Positions 54,501 to 64,000 of a DNA stretch of 64,000 nucleotides are shown here, piece by piece. Numbering within the stretch: position 1 is the stretch's first letter; every line of letters starts with the position of its first letter. The stretch comes from Macrophomina tecta. Lineage: Eukaryota > Ascomycota > Dothideomycetes > Botryosphaeriales > Botryosphaeriaceae. The stretch is taken from assembly GCA_024180945.1 (NCBI GenBank), contig JAKSGN010000019.1, forward strand, positions 61,671-125,670, written 5' to 3'. The position numbers and the translations under genes are program-made. The notes below the pieces were generated by a model, which saw nothing but the letters and a program-made list of their open reading frames with translations, had not been told where the DNA came from and did not search any database.

Positions 54501-56918
54501 ATAAGTAGATAAAGAAGATACCGCTAACATATATATTATACCTAAATTAAAATCAGATACACTTAAACCCGGACCATATGGTATAACAGCATAACCTAAT
54601 AATGCGAAAATTAATGTAATTATAGGTCCCAAGAAAAATAGAACAATGTTAGCTTGAGTTGGAGCAATGTATTCTTTTAATAAAAGTTTTAGGGCATCCG
54701 CAACAAAAAAGGGTGATTTTTTTTTCTTTTTCAATCGAAAAAGAAAAAAAAAATCACCACTATCTTTTCTCTCGAAAAGGATTAGACTATATCACCATAT
54801 TTCTATTTTCTTACTATTTAGATGAGAAATATGTAAAACGTTTAGTCGTTGAAGATCCTTTAGTTATATCTAAAAAAAAAATAAATTAACTAAACCTAAG
54901 TATCTAATAACCTTAGGAAAAATATAACAAAGTTTCCTGCTGATTGTCCTTATTTTATTATTCTATTTATTCGCTCTGTTTTTTTTTATATTTTTTTTAA
55001 TAATAAAGAATTAAAGTACTATATAATAAAAAAGGGCTAAATATAAATAATTAATTATAAATAAAAATTAAGGAGTTTCCAGCATACAGTTTTATTTTTC
55101 ATAGTGAAATAATAATATACCATCATTAGATATAAGAAAGATAAAATATCAAGATATATATTAAAACACTATGGCACTTGCAGTACAAGTTAGAAAGATT
55201 TACATAACCTTTTTAATTAAATTTTTCACTGAAGAAAAATAATTCTTTATAGCTATTATGAGAATCAAGGAATTTAGCTATCGTCTTAGGGCTTATATTT
55301 AAAGCTTTAGACGCTTGTAGTTTAGAACTAAAAGGTTGACTAATTCCAGTTAAAATGTATTTACCGTCTACCTTTTTATAAACTCATACTTTAGTAGTAA
55401 CATTACTTGCTTTTTTAGTAGCTACAAGAAGTTCCTCTTTAACCTCCAAACTAATTTCATTAGAGAAGAAATAAACCAACATATCATTTTTTAAAGTAGC
55501 AAGCATAGTATCTAAATTACTAGCTATAGTTCTATAATCTACCTTAAAATAGTCTGCACAACTCTGCATACTATGGAAAGCTGTGTTATTAATTAACTCC
55601 AGAGTTTTAGCGTTATATGCTCACACTAAAATTTTTGAAGTTAAAGGTTTTCTTTAGACAGTTCCAATAAACTGTTTAATTGTGTACTGTCTAAAGGGTT
55701 ATTAAATAAATAATAACCATTTCAACCTTGAGATTTTCAGGAATCTACATAATATCTTACAATATCATGTCTAGTATTTAAAAATTTAGCTGCCAGCTCT
55801 CTAGAAGAAAATGGTTGATTATTAACCAATATTACTTCACCATTTTTTATAGTATAGATTCAAACTTTTTTAGATAAATTACCATCTATCTTTAATTCAT
55901 TAAAGGAACTTTTAGCTAAGCTAAAAGCAGTATTAAAGTCTTCTATAGGACTAGTGTAATATAAAAACCCTTTAATAGGAACATTTGTATTAAGATATCT
56001 TTGTATTGAAGCCCTGCTAGGTCCTGTTGCTTGGCTGGCTTTATTTATACTGTCATATTTGACAAATGTTTTTTCAATATGAGTTGTACAAAGTTTATAC
56101 ACTCATATTGAAACTTTATCCCTACCCTGACGGGTGGCCCCCCCGGAAGGGGAGACCCCACCCGGGGGGCTAGGATTAGTACTAATAGAAGTTTGTCCTT
56201 CTAAAGGTTTTTTAGATAATAATATGCTACTTAAAGTTTGGAATATAGCAACTTCTGAGTATTTAGAAATAAAGGTAGAGTTTAATAGGGGTAAATATTT
56301 TTGTAGATAGTAGTTCTCCCTAATACCTTGTTTATCGGCGCTACATATTTCCACAATACCTATAGTAAAATTATCTCAACCTACCATATTAGCAAAAAGA
56401 TGGAATTTATCTGTTCTTTTGTGTTTAATATGAGATCTAAATCTATTACTAAACTTAGAGGTTCTACCTATATAATAAACGAAAGGATCGTACTTATATT
56501 GTATTATATAAATACCTCCTTTATCTCCTATTTCTTTAAAAAAGTCTAATCTTTTCTTAATATCTAATATATTAGAACAAGAAACTAAAATATTATCGGA
56601 AAAGACTTTTACCGGAGCTAATCTATCCTTATATAATCCTTTAATAGCATTAGTATATAGTATGCCTGGAGAGTTAGCATTATCAGTGTAACTTCCAGAT
56701 TTACTATACAATAACCGAGTGGTATGTAAATGTCTAACTTGTTTTCCTTTAAATGCTTGCAGAAGACCTAAATAACCAACTGCATTAGGCCCTAATCTTC
56801 TTTGCATACTTGCCATTGTTTTTCTTTCAGCTATTGTAACGAAAGCTACTGTTAATAAAACAGGCACTGTAACAATTAACACTTCAAGAACGGATATAAC
56901 AGTAGGTATATATAACAT
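51584..56918 (-). CDS. nad1: NADH dehydrogenase subunit 1, two introns, 3' endonuclease fusion
   Basis: Membrane subunit of complex I at the quinone channel. Exon 1 is 56918-56753, exon 2 54703-54458 and exon 3 52284-51584, together 371 codons, the usual length. Landmarks: [40 protein letters not shown], and [20 protein letters not shown]. All junctions fit the group I T/G rule and keep frame. There is no stop after ...[10 protein letters not shown]; the frame runs straight into a LAGLIDADG ORF (to 50645). The 3' end from FDLAEAE onward appears to be imported (see 49619-50505). Confidence 0.93.
52285..54457 (-). mobile_element. group I intron 2 of nad1
   Basis: 2173 bp. Exon ends GGAT, intron ends G at 52285. 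Core: TTTCAGGAAATAC near 54378, GTTCAACGACTAGTAG near 54310 and GATATAGTCTGAACCG near 52340. The ORF region lies between R and S. Confidence 0.87.
52560..54143 (-). pseudogene. GIY-YIG endonuclease of nad1 intron 2, disrupted by GC clusters
   Basis: ORF 54143-53409 (244 residues) starts [18 protein letters not shown] cluster at about 53880-53910 is in frame but stands where the GIY segment should be; only [15 protein letters not shown] of the catalytic part remains. A second cluster at about 53447-53500 shifts the frame. Downstream NUMOD-like units continue ([19 protein letters not shown], then [17 protein letters not shown] near 52650) in other frames, with a third cluster at about 52803-52850. 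Paralogue of the intron 1 ORF. Confidence 0.8.
55641..56752 (-). CDS. GIY-YIG endonuclease of nad1 intron 1, fused to exon 1
   Basis: Read in frame from nad1 exon 1 ([16 protein letters not shown]...). Catalytic part [20 protein letters not shown] about 115 residues into the intron frame, then [34 protein letters not shown] segment and repeated NUMOD1-type units. A family B GC cluster (56122-56173) is inserted in frame, adding a Pro/Gly-rich stretch. The frame ends at 55641 (LSKENL). A one-base shift there would continue into further NUMOD-like sequence down to 55213 ([15 protein letters not shown]...), so the C-terminus is truncated or the base is a sequencing error. Confidence 0.82.
56122..56173. 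repeat. GC-rich cluster, family B copy 2
   Basis: CTACCCTGACGGGTGGCC...GGGGAGACC...GGGGGGCTAG inside the nad1 intron 1 endonuclease, in frame. Confidence 0.9.
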
Positions 56919-57273
56919 TATATAAATATCTAGTCTAATTTTCCTTTATTTTCACAATAATGTATTATTTAAAAAGGTTTATAACTCATAAACCATTATA
57001 AGAACACAAAAAACCTAAAAAAAAATATTTTTAATTTTATTACATTATATTACTATCAATATGTCTTATATAAAGACGTATTTAATATCTAAAAAGTTGA
57101 ATAATACTTTTTTGTGCGGAGCAATAAAAAAAAATGACTGAAAAACGTACATTTTATAAAAATAAAAGGGAAAAAATTAGGTTAAAGATAATTGTATCTA
57201 AAAAAAAAATAGATTAAAAAATTATCTATTAATAAGTAAAAAAAAATTTTTTTTATATTTAAAAATAAAAAGT

Positions 57274-57340
57274 AAAGGCGTCCTGAATTGAACAGAGAAC
57301 AAACTATAGCATATAGTTGTTATATCTAAATTACACCTTT
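57274..57340 (-). pseudogene. tRNA-His-like relic
   Basis: Acceptor AAAGGTG/CGCCTTT pairs over 7 bp and the AACAACT...GTTCAATTCAGG layout follows trnH. The anticodon loop reads TATGCTA without the U33 and the D-arm is degenerate. Probably dead. It lies in a 1.6-kb non-coding region upstream of nad1. Confidence 0.6.
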
Positions 57341-58016
57341 ATATACTAACCAATAATGAAGAAGAGAGACTACCACTCCTAACGGAGTGGTGAACGTCAA
57401 CTGAAGATATTATGTATATTAAATATTAATCATTTATTACACTTTAAAACATAAAGAGATTAGTTACTAATAAACCTGTATATATTATATATTAATGGAT
57501 ACAATTAAGCCGGTTCCTGTTTATGCTTATTTATCTAAAAAAAAGGCTTAATATTGGCTTATCGGTTCGCTTACATATAATACTATAAATAATTTGTCAT
57601 ATGTAATTTATTTTCTGTTAAAGACCAAAGTTTTTACCTCATTTATCTTAAATATTTATTTATCTAGCAACGGACTTCCCTATGTTAAATAACATTTTAC
57701 AATTTGTATCACAAATATTTATAAAGGTTGTTTAGTTAACGGTAAAAAAATTATACAATACATTAAAAATTTGCCAATATTAAGAAAGAAAGAAAAAAAA
57801 ATATTAATATTAGTTAACCCTCCTTATAAAGTAGATGAGGGTTATTTAATATTAAATTATATATATATATATTTACTCGTCCCCCAAAAGGGAAAAGTTA
57901 AAAATAATAAACTACCCTGATAGGAGGCCCACCCGGAAAGGGAGACCCTCTCGGGGATAGTGTAATTCCAAAGCGTGTAAATGTAAGAACAAGTTAAAAC
58001 TACTCAGTCAAATCTC

Positions 58017-58053
<37 letters not shown>

Positions 58054-58506
58054 ACAGATTAAATCTACTGTATCTAGAGTATAAATTAACTATAATATAT
58101 TTAATAACTAAATATATCTATCTTAAATTATAAACACGTTATAAAATATGAAAATATAATACCTCTAAATCGATAGGGTAAAACTAAGCAAAGCAATTAA
58201 ATATAAAAATACATAATTTGGCTACTACCCCCCTAATCCTTGAGAGATTCCTCTTAAGAAATCCTGAGAGGATTCCTCGCAGAGGAATAGGATTATATCT
58301 CTTTAAGGGAGGAGGCTGGGACTAGTAGTAATACTAAATAATATGCAAGTAAGAAGAATAAAGACTTTCCCTGCGGGAAGGTCCCCTTCTTATTAAATTA
58401 GGGGGCCTGACCAAAGGGACAGCCCCCTGAAGGGGACTAGGTCAAAACTAGGAAAGGCAATAATGAAAGATAATAGCAATAAAGCTGAGAAAACTATAAA
58501 GAAAAA
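57341..58506. other. non-coding region with GC clusters and (TA)n
   Basis: 1166 bases. Family B cluster at 57912-57960, (TA)n near 58018-58052, and GC-rich stretches at about 58230-58330 and 58370-58445. Otherwise AT-rich. No gene seen. Confidence 0.6.
57912..57960. repeat. GC-rich cluster, family B copy 4
   Basis: CTACCCTGATAGGAGGCCCACC...GGGAGACC...GGGGATAG; the most diverged of the four family B copies. Confidence 0.8.
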
Positions 58507-58964
58507 CTAGTTTTCTATGTGATAGATAACACTTCTAATTTCAAATAATGTTTCCTTTGATAAATATGTAGCTTCAGGGGTTTGAATTAAATTTTTTCAT
58601 TTAGATTTAAGTTGATCATTATCGCTTTCTAAAATAATAGACCCTATATTTTTTATAAAATTTTTAGCGACAAGATGATCATCTCTAGAATCCTTAAAGA
58701 GATGTATTAAATGTTCTCCATGATTTCCTTTTAATGATAACTCATAGAATAATTTATTGTACATTAATCCTTTTTCCTTTAAGCTAAAATCTTTTTTTAA
58801 AGAGGGAAACTCTACATCTAAATACTTATTGAAAAGGTCCTTTAGAATATCTAAATTTTTTGTACTTACTATGACCTGGGAGTAACCACGATAATAATAT
58901 CTAGGTAGTTGATTATTACCTACATGAACTAGGTTTCTAGAAGGATCACTATTATGTTCAACCA
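58507..58964 (-). pseudogene. separated C-terminal part of orphan ORF 1
   Basis: Continuation of the orphan ORF in another frame: RNLVHVGNNQLPRYYYRGYS, then SLKKDFSLKEKGLMYNKLFY, then LFEIRSVIYHIEN and TAG. About 150 residues cut off from the N-terminal part by the family B cluster at 58965-59018. No start codon of its own is convincing. Confidence 0.75.
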
Positions 58965-59018
58965 CTACCCTGACGGGTGACCCACCCGGAAGGGGAGACC
59001 CCCCCCCCGGGGGGCTAG
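58965..59018. repeat. GC-rich cluster, family B copy 3
   Basis: CTACCCTGACGGGTGACC...GGGGAGACC...GGGGGGCTAG. It ends the reading frame of orphan ORF 1 and shifts its remainder. Confidence 0.9.
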
Positions 59019-60407
59019 TGTTTTAATAATCTGATTAATATCATTAATTTTTTCCCCTGATACAGGTAAAGAAGGATTTAAGAATTTTTGATATAAGATA
59101 TTATAGTAACCCTCTCTTTCAGCTATACTAAGAGTAAAATCTAATTTTGTATTACCTACTTCAAAATAACCCGCTCTTTGAACATAAATTAATCTGTCCT
59201 CTCCCTCTGTAGAATGAGAAAATTGATATGTTTGTGGTAAAGTTCTATCTGCATCATTTTCAAATGAACCGGTATCTCTAGATGCTATAGCTGAGTCAAT
59301 TTCACCTTTAGATTTAAACTCAAATCTTACTCCCTCAGAAGTTAGATTTGTTTCTTTTACAAATACACTTTTAACTCCATCAATTTTAAATCATTTATAA
59401 TTTACTCCATTAAACTCTTTATCTAGTAAAAGCTCAACAGTAGGTTTATTAACACTTGCGGCTAAAGAAGATGGACCTTGATCCATCGGAATTCATTTAC
59501 TAACAGCACACAGTTTACCCACTCCGTTACCTTTAACTATTTCTTTAAATATATCTATACCTATTAGCTTACCCATAATAAATTTTAATTTATTACTAAA
59601 ATTATCATTAAAATTTTCATCTAAAGATTCTTCAGTAGAAGCAACTGGAGGATAAATATTTGAATCGTGTTGTACCGGATTATATTCAGTAGATTGATCA
59701 AAAAAGGGGTAACCCTGAGGGAATTGAGGTCCACCCCCGCCTCCTACTTCTCCGACACTATCTTGACTAAAAAACTGATTATAATCTTCTCAATAAAAAT
59801 CATTAAAAGGGTCCATATATAATGCGTACTTTAAAACAAACCCACCTAAATATGAAATTAATATAGGATTATCATTTACATAGATATCTAATCAATATAA
59901 TAGATAATACACCACAATTAATGTAATAAAGATAATTAATAAGTTTAAAACCAATGTTACAATATATAGTATAACATTATCTATACTAATCTTGTATGAT
60001 TTATACATAGAATTAATAATTCATAATCCCATAAAAATTAATATTAAATACATAGGTTTAATATCTGTTAAATTACATATATCAAACAAATAATTTAAAG
60101 TAAGTGATAATAATATAAGTAATATTCTAAACTGAATAAAACCAAGTAATAATTTTCAAAAATTGAAATTTCTGAAATAATAAACTAAAGATAGACATAA
60201 TGATCTAATTCAATAGTTGTCAGTAAAATAAGTAGAACTATTTAATAAATTGTTATTAAGCATAGTTTTTTGTCTATTTATGTTACCGACTGGTACTAAG
60301 CCTACTGCACCATACACAGCAGTAGCATTATTAAATCCAACAGTTACTTTATTTGCATTGTTTATACGCGATGCTAGCGTTGTAGTTATTCTAAAAAAAT
60401 TTTTCAT
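58965..60407 (-). CDS. orphan ORF 1, membrane protein of unknown function
   Basis: I do not recognise this protein. 480 codons from ATG (MKNFFRITTTLASR) to a TAG inside a GC cluster, with many TGA-Trp codons. N-terminus basic and Ser/Thr/Asn-rich; hydrophobic segments at about residues 85-108, 118-134, 144-172 and 180-197; then an acidic and Gly/Pro-rich linker (GEVGGGGGPQFPQGYPFF, about 215-235) and a mixed soluble region (for example KWIPMDQGPSSLAASVNKP, YVQRAGYFEVGNTKLDF). A further ~150 residues are displaced downstream (58507-58964). Its first ~30 residues resemble those of orphan ORF 2. An in-frame upstream ATG at 60449 was not chosen because ORF 2 also starts MKN. Confidence 0.7.
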
Positions 60408-61703
60408 GGCTTTGTTTATTATATTTATATATAAGGAAAAAAAACACATCCTTTATACCAAACATATAATGTTTAGCGCACAATAAGCTTATTCCTAAAT
60501 CACTTATTGTTATATCAGGGTATTACCCTAAGTCTAGATAAAGCCTAACCAAGCCTACATTTATCCTAACCAGATGTTAATAAATATTACACTAAAAATC
60601 AGATAGAGGCTACTAAGCCATATAATACACTCTTTAATCCACAAAAAGGATAGACTCGTTAGATCTATACGGTGGTGGAGGCTTCGAAGGAGAGGTGGGT
60701 TAAACTACATACTGCTCATCACAGTCCACATACACTCTGCCGCATATTATATTTTTTAAGTCCGACTTTTATAATAATATGGCTATCACTCAAGTATTAA
60801 CTACACACCATAATATATGTGGTTAAACTAAACTATACACCCTGAATTGCTTCCTAGGATCGGTGAGCCGTTACCCCCGTTTTCTCATCTATTCCACCTC
60901 AAAACCTTCTCAAGTATATAGTAAAATTTAACTCAACCTATATAAACCCATATATTATAATGATAGAAATAACAAAAGCGGAGAGCTTATAGAACAACTA
61001 AATAGCAAATAAATAATCTCATACATAATGTTGAAATATATCTCTCTAATCTTCAATTAAAACACCACATTCTAATTGAAAATATAATAATAAAACTCCC
61101 TCCCTAATACATGTCTTTTATTAAGCTTATAATAAAGAGGAAGAGTGAAGATAATAGGAATTGAACCTATAATATTAATAAAATAGTCATAGAAACCTTC
61201 TAATATACTCCCTACAAGTATCTCCTATTTAAAATAAATATATAATATTAAATATATAATTTTATACTTTATAAAATTTTGCAATATAGGCTAATATATT
61301 TATTTTTTTTTATATTTATTTTTTTATATATTTATTTTTTATATATATTTATATTTAGTGATAAACTAATGTAATTCTAGAGCATCTTTAATGTAAGAAC
61401 ATATTAGAACTACGAAAACTTGAGCTTCACCTTTTATAAAATAATTTTTTTTATATTAATTATTTTGTAAAAAAAAATCACATATAAACTATATAAGATT
61501 AAAAAAAAACAAAACATATATAGTTGACACATACAAATGCATCACATTTAATCCTAAGAACTACCCAGGTGAGTAGTACCAGCCTCTTGCTTAAAGAAAA
61601 ATACGAGGAGGAAAATAGTACAAACCGACTAATATATATCGGCACCTATAGCCCTTACTACTTAAAAAAAACAGGATACTTATTAAATATATATAATATA
61701 TTT
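60408..61703. other. spacer between the two orphan ORFs
   Basis: About 1.3 kb. Somewhat less AT-rich between 60640 and 60910, with short GC-containing blocks. A tRNA-like relic lies at 61152-61225. No ORF of note on the coding strand. Confidence 0.5.
61152..61225 (-). pseudogene. tRNA-like relic
   Basis: GGAGATA pairs with TATCTTC-type 3' strand over 7 positions, with a T-arm TAGG-TTCAATT-CCTA. No proper anticodon arm. Its 3' part resembles the unassigned tRNA-like element at 31950-32030. Confidence 0.45.
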
Positions 61704-63422
61704 TTATAAATCTAACAAATCAAAGTAGGCATATCTTCTCGCTAAATCAGGGAATACTCTATACACAACCAAAAGACGATAAAATCTATGTAAATCAGCT
61801 CTTCTTCCAATTGTATATCTTCGTTGTTCAGCTAGACTTCCAAAATAATGTGTAAATGCAGGTGAATACCGAATAACTTCCTCTCAATGAGCGAGCTCCG
61901 CGAGATTACGAGCTATATCCCTATTGAACCTACGAAAATCTTGATCTAAACGATGAAGAGTTTCCCTTACTGACTCAACGGGAGCACCAGTCAAAATAGA
62001 TTCAGGATTAGTTATGGTTAAGGGACTTTCACCATGGGGAGAATTTACAGTAATATCATAAGTATTAAGAGTATGACCTAGCTGATTAGCTACTTGATAT
62101 AGTGAACCAATTCTAAAAGATGTCGAATCAACTATATACCCTATATCTAATTCTAAATCACTAAATACACGCTCACTATCTACCCCCCAGTCTGAATATA
62201 CTGATTCTAAATCATAAAATCATCTATCTTCAAATTCTCTTCTAAAAGGTTCATAAGGTATAACATAAAGATCACTATATTCTAAATATCTTCTAAAACT
62301 AGATCATGCTACTACATTACCTTGTAAAAGATGAAGAGGTTCTGCAAAAAAACTAAAATCATATGATCCTCATTCTGTATTGTAATATCTCATTCAGTAC
62401 TCTCTCCTTAATGTTCTATCAAATAGATCAAAGTCTACTAGAGGATCCAGTATAGGGCCTTGAGGTCAAGCAGTACGAAATTGATTTCATAAATGAGCAA
62501 ATCTATCCCTTATCTCTTCTTCATAGACATATAACCTAGTAGCAGGCCTGTTAATAATACGATCATAGACATATACAATAGCACCTGTACCTAGAGTAGT
62601 ACTTAAAGTATTTAAGCCTAAACTAGATAATAATGATATATTATTATTAAAATCTATAAACTCCTGAGAGAAAGAACTTTTGGGGTCAACCATATAGGAA
62701 GACAAGTGCCCACTAAAGTCAAATAAATAATCATTTATCGAAGATAAACAATTATTTATACCACTACCTATTTCAGTACCTAAAAGATATTTTATACCTT
62801 CAGATAAAGATTTATTTAAAGTATTTATCCCAGGTATATAGAAAAATACCATAATACAAATAAATATACCAAAAATCAACAATAATGGATTATCCACTTG
62901 ACTAAGCAAACTACTTACTCCGCCGCAAGTAGGGCGGTGGTTAAGTGTATTGAAAGGACTTCACCCTGAATCAACTACTGTTGAACTGAGTTTATCAACC
63001 AAATCTGGTATTTTTGGTATAGGTATATCCATTTTTGGTATAGATATATTTCCTTTACCTAAGGAGAATATACCTCAAATACCAGGGTTGTAAGGAGATA
63101 GATCTATCTGATTAATTAGAGAGTCTAAATACTTAAGTAATTTATCATAATTATAAATATATATATTTCCATTACTAAAAAGTATAAGTGTTACCAGATG
63201 ATGGCTGGAACCACTTTGCAAAAGAATAGTACCATTTTTAGAAGCAAGAGCGAATCTGCTTTTACTTCTTTTTTTTGTACATTTATAAGAAATATTAATA
63301 AAACCTAAATTAGTAGTTTTTTTAAATCCAATAGTAGCTTTATTTAATAAAACTGTAGCATTATTTACACTGTTTAAACTCGGTGTACGAGTATATGATT
63401 TGTTATTTAAAATATTTTTCAT
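61704..63422 (-). CDS. orphan ORF 2, membrane protein of unknown function
   Basis: I do not recognise this protein. 572 residues, uninterrupted under code 4 (TGA-Trp as well as TGG). N-terminus MKNILNNKSYTRTPS and a basic, Lys/Arg-rich stretch; an IPKMDIPIPKIPDL repeat-like segment near residue 130; hydrophobic segments at about 177-196 (LLLIFGIFICIMVFFYIPGI) and 268-290; then a long, strongly charged C-terminal half rich in Arg, Glu, Asp, Tyr and Trp (for example RYYNTEWGSYDFSFFAEPL, AEQRRYTIGRRADLHRFYRL). The length and absence of stops argue that it is used. Upstream of nad1 in the same orientation. Confidence 0.72.
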
Positions 63423-64000
63423 CTCTTTATTAATAGTATATCCTCCTTCTTTGTTTAACAGCAGAGGTCTGGCCAGAACTGCCGTCTTGTACGTCTTTAC
63501 TCGGGCTTATTCCTTCTCTTCTCCGCAATATTTATTAATTTATTAATTAATATTGCTAGAGGGTTACCTATACACTTTCGTTCCTGACTGGACCCAGGTT
63601 TTGGGCCTAGAATATTCCTCCAGACTGCTCCACTTATCGTATCAACACTTCTTTCAGACCGAGTCACCTCCCTACTCACTCAAGGCGGCCTCCCGCGCGG
63701 GGGTAGCTAGATTCCGCCGGCATCGAGTCAGGTGTACCTCCATGTACCGTACAAAACAAGATTGAGCTCTTTTATGCTAGTCCAACGAACACTCAACCCC
63801 TTATTGAATGCTTTTTATACTGAGATCTACATCACCAATCTAATGTATAATTTAAAACTTATCTTACATAAAAGTTAGATAAAAAACACCTAATTTAACT
63901 TCACAATTTTATTTAAATAAATAAAGTGCAGTAAAAATTCGATAATTTAAACTTACTATCAAGTGCATTCTTTTCAAATGTATTTTTGGGATGTCGGTTG
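63423..64000. other. unassigned GC-richer island upstream of orphan ORF 2
   Basis: 63440-63780 is clearly less AT-rich than its surroundings and holds inverted repeats, for example TGGACCCAGG/CCTGGGTCCA at 63590-63605 and CCCGCGCGGG near 63695. It looks like structured RNA, but I could not match it to rRNA, RNase P RNA, a tRNA or an intron domain. The last ~220 bases are AT-rich with no visible gene. Confidence 0.4.

Larger units (their letters stand above)
54704..56752 (-). mobile_element. group I intron 1 of nad1
   Basis: 2049 bp after exon 1 (CAAGCAT), ending G at 54704. The core lies 3' of the ORF: CTTCAACGACTAAACG near 54845, GATATAGTCTAATCC near 54787 and GACAATCAGCAGGAAAC near 54940. 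Confidence 0.87.

Noticed and set aside
14376..58052. CRISPR arrays or tandem repeat arrays
   Set aside because: The repeated elements seen are dispersed GC clusters and simple (TA)n tracts; there is no regular repeat-spacer structure.
60700..60920. Possible SSU rRNA fragment (GGGTAACGGCTCACCGATCC)
   Set aside because: The similarity is limited to one short motif, and the surrounding sequence does not follow SSU rRNA; likely chance.

Overview
The window is part of a filamentous-fungus mitochondrial genome, and every recognised gene lies on the minus strand. TGA is read as tryptophan throughout: conserved Trp positions in nad2, nad6, rps3 and cox3 are TGA, and trnW has anticodon UCA. This is genetic code 4, so many ORFs that look broken under the standard code are continuous. 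Gene content and order (nad1-nad4-rns-Y/N/R-nad6-V/K/G/D/S/W/I/S/P-rnl-M/T/M/L/E/A/F/L/Q/H/M-cox3-C-R-nad2-nad3-atp9-cob) fit Pezizomycotina (Ascomycota). I do not assign a genus. cox1, cox2, atp6, atp8, nad4L and nad5 are outside the window.

Layout in transcription order (high to low coordinates): two long orphan membrane-protein ORFs (63.4-58.5 kb); nad1 with two group I introns and a LAGLIDADG ORF fused to its 3' end, followed by a displaced second copy of its 3' end (56.9-49.6 kb); intron-free nad4; rps3 inside a free-standing omega-type group I intron shell (47.1-45.2 kb); rns with a group II intron (45.05-41.45 kb); two homing-endonuclease ORFs, one interrupted by its own group II intron (41.2-38.1 kb); a tRNA cluster with nad6 and two GIY-YIG relics; rnl with at least five interruptions, including a true omega intron with an I-SceI-like endonuclease (31.1-20.05 kb); a second tRNA cluster with a GIY-YIG element; cox3 with several introns (13.3-6.5 kb); then trnC, trnR, nad2 (one intron), nad3, atp9 (one intron) and the 5' end of cob.

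The resident genes encode respiratory complex I, III, IV and V subunits, the two rRNAs, ribosomal protein S3 and tRNAs for all 20 amino acids. The rest is mobile or derived from mobile elements: group I introns, two group II introns, LAGLIDADG and GIY-YIG endonucleases (intact and decayed), and many small GC-rich palindromic clusters. Some clusters sit in frame inside endonuclease ORFs and others break them.

A recurring arrangement stands out. A host gene is followed by a homing-endonuclease ORF and then by a second, truncated copy of the 3' end of that same host gene. It is seen for nad1, rns (twice), trnL(UAA), trnE and trnV. For trnL and trnE the displaced 5' and 3' halves still pair with each other across 1-2 kb. 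Other notable points are rps3 moved out of rnl inside an omega-type intron, a complete 873-bp group II intron splitting a LAGLIDADG ORF, three copies of one exon start in the first cox3 intron region, and two unidentified ORFs with related N-termini.
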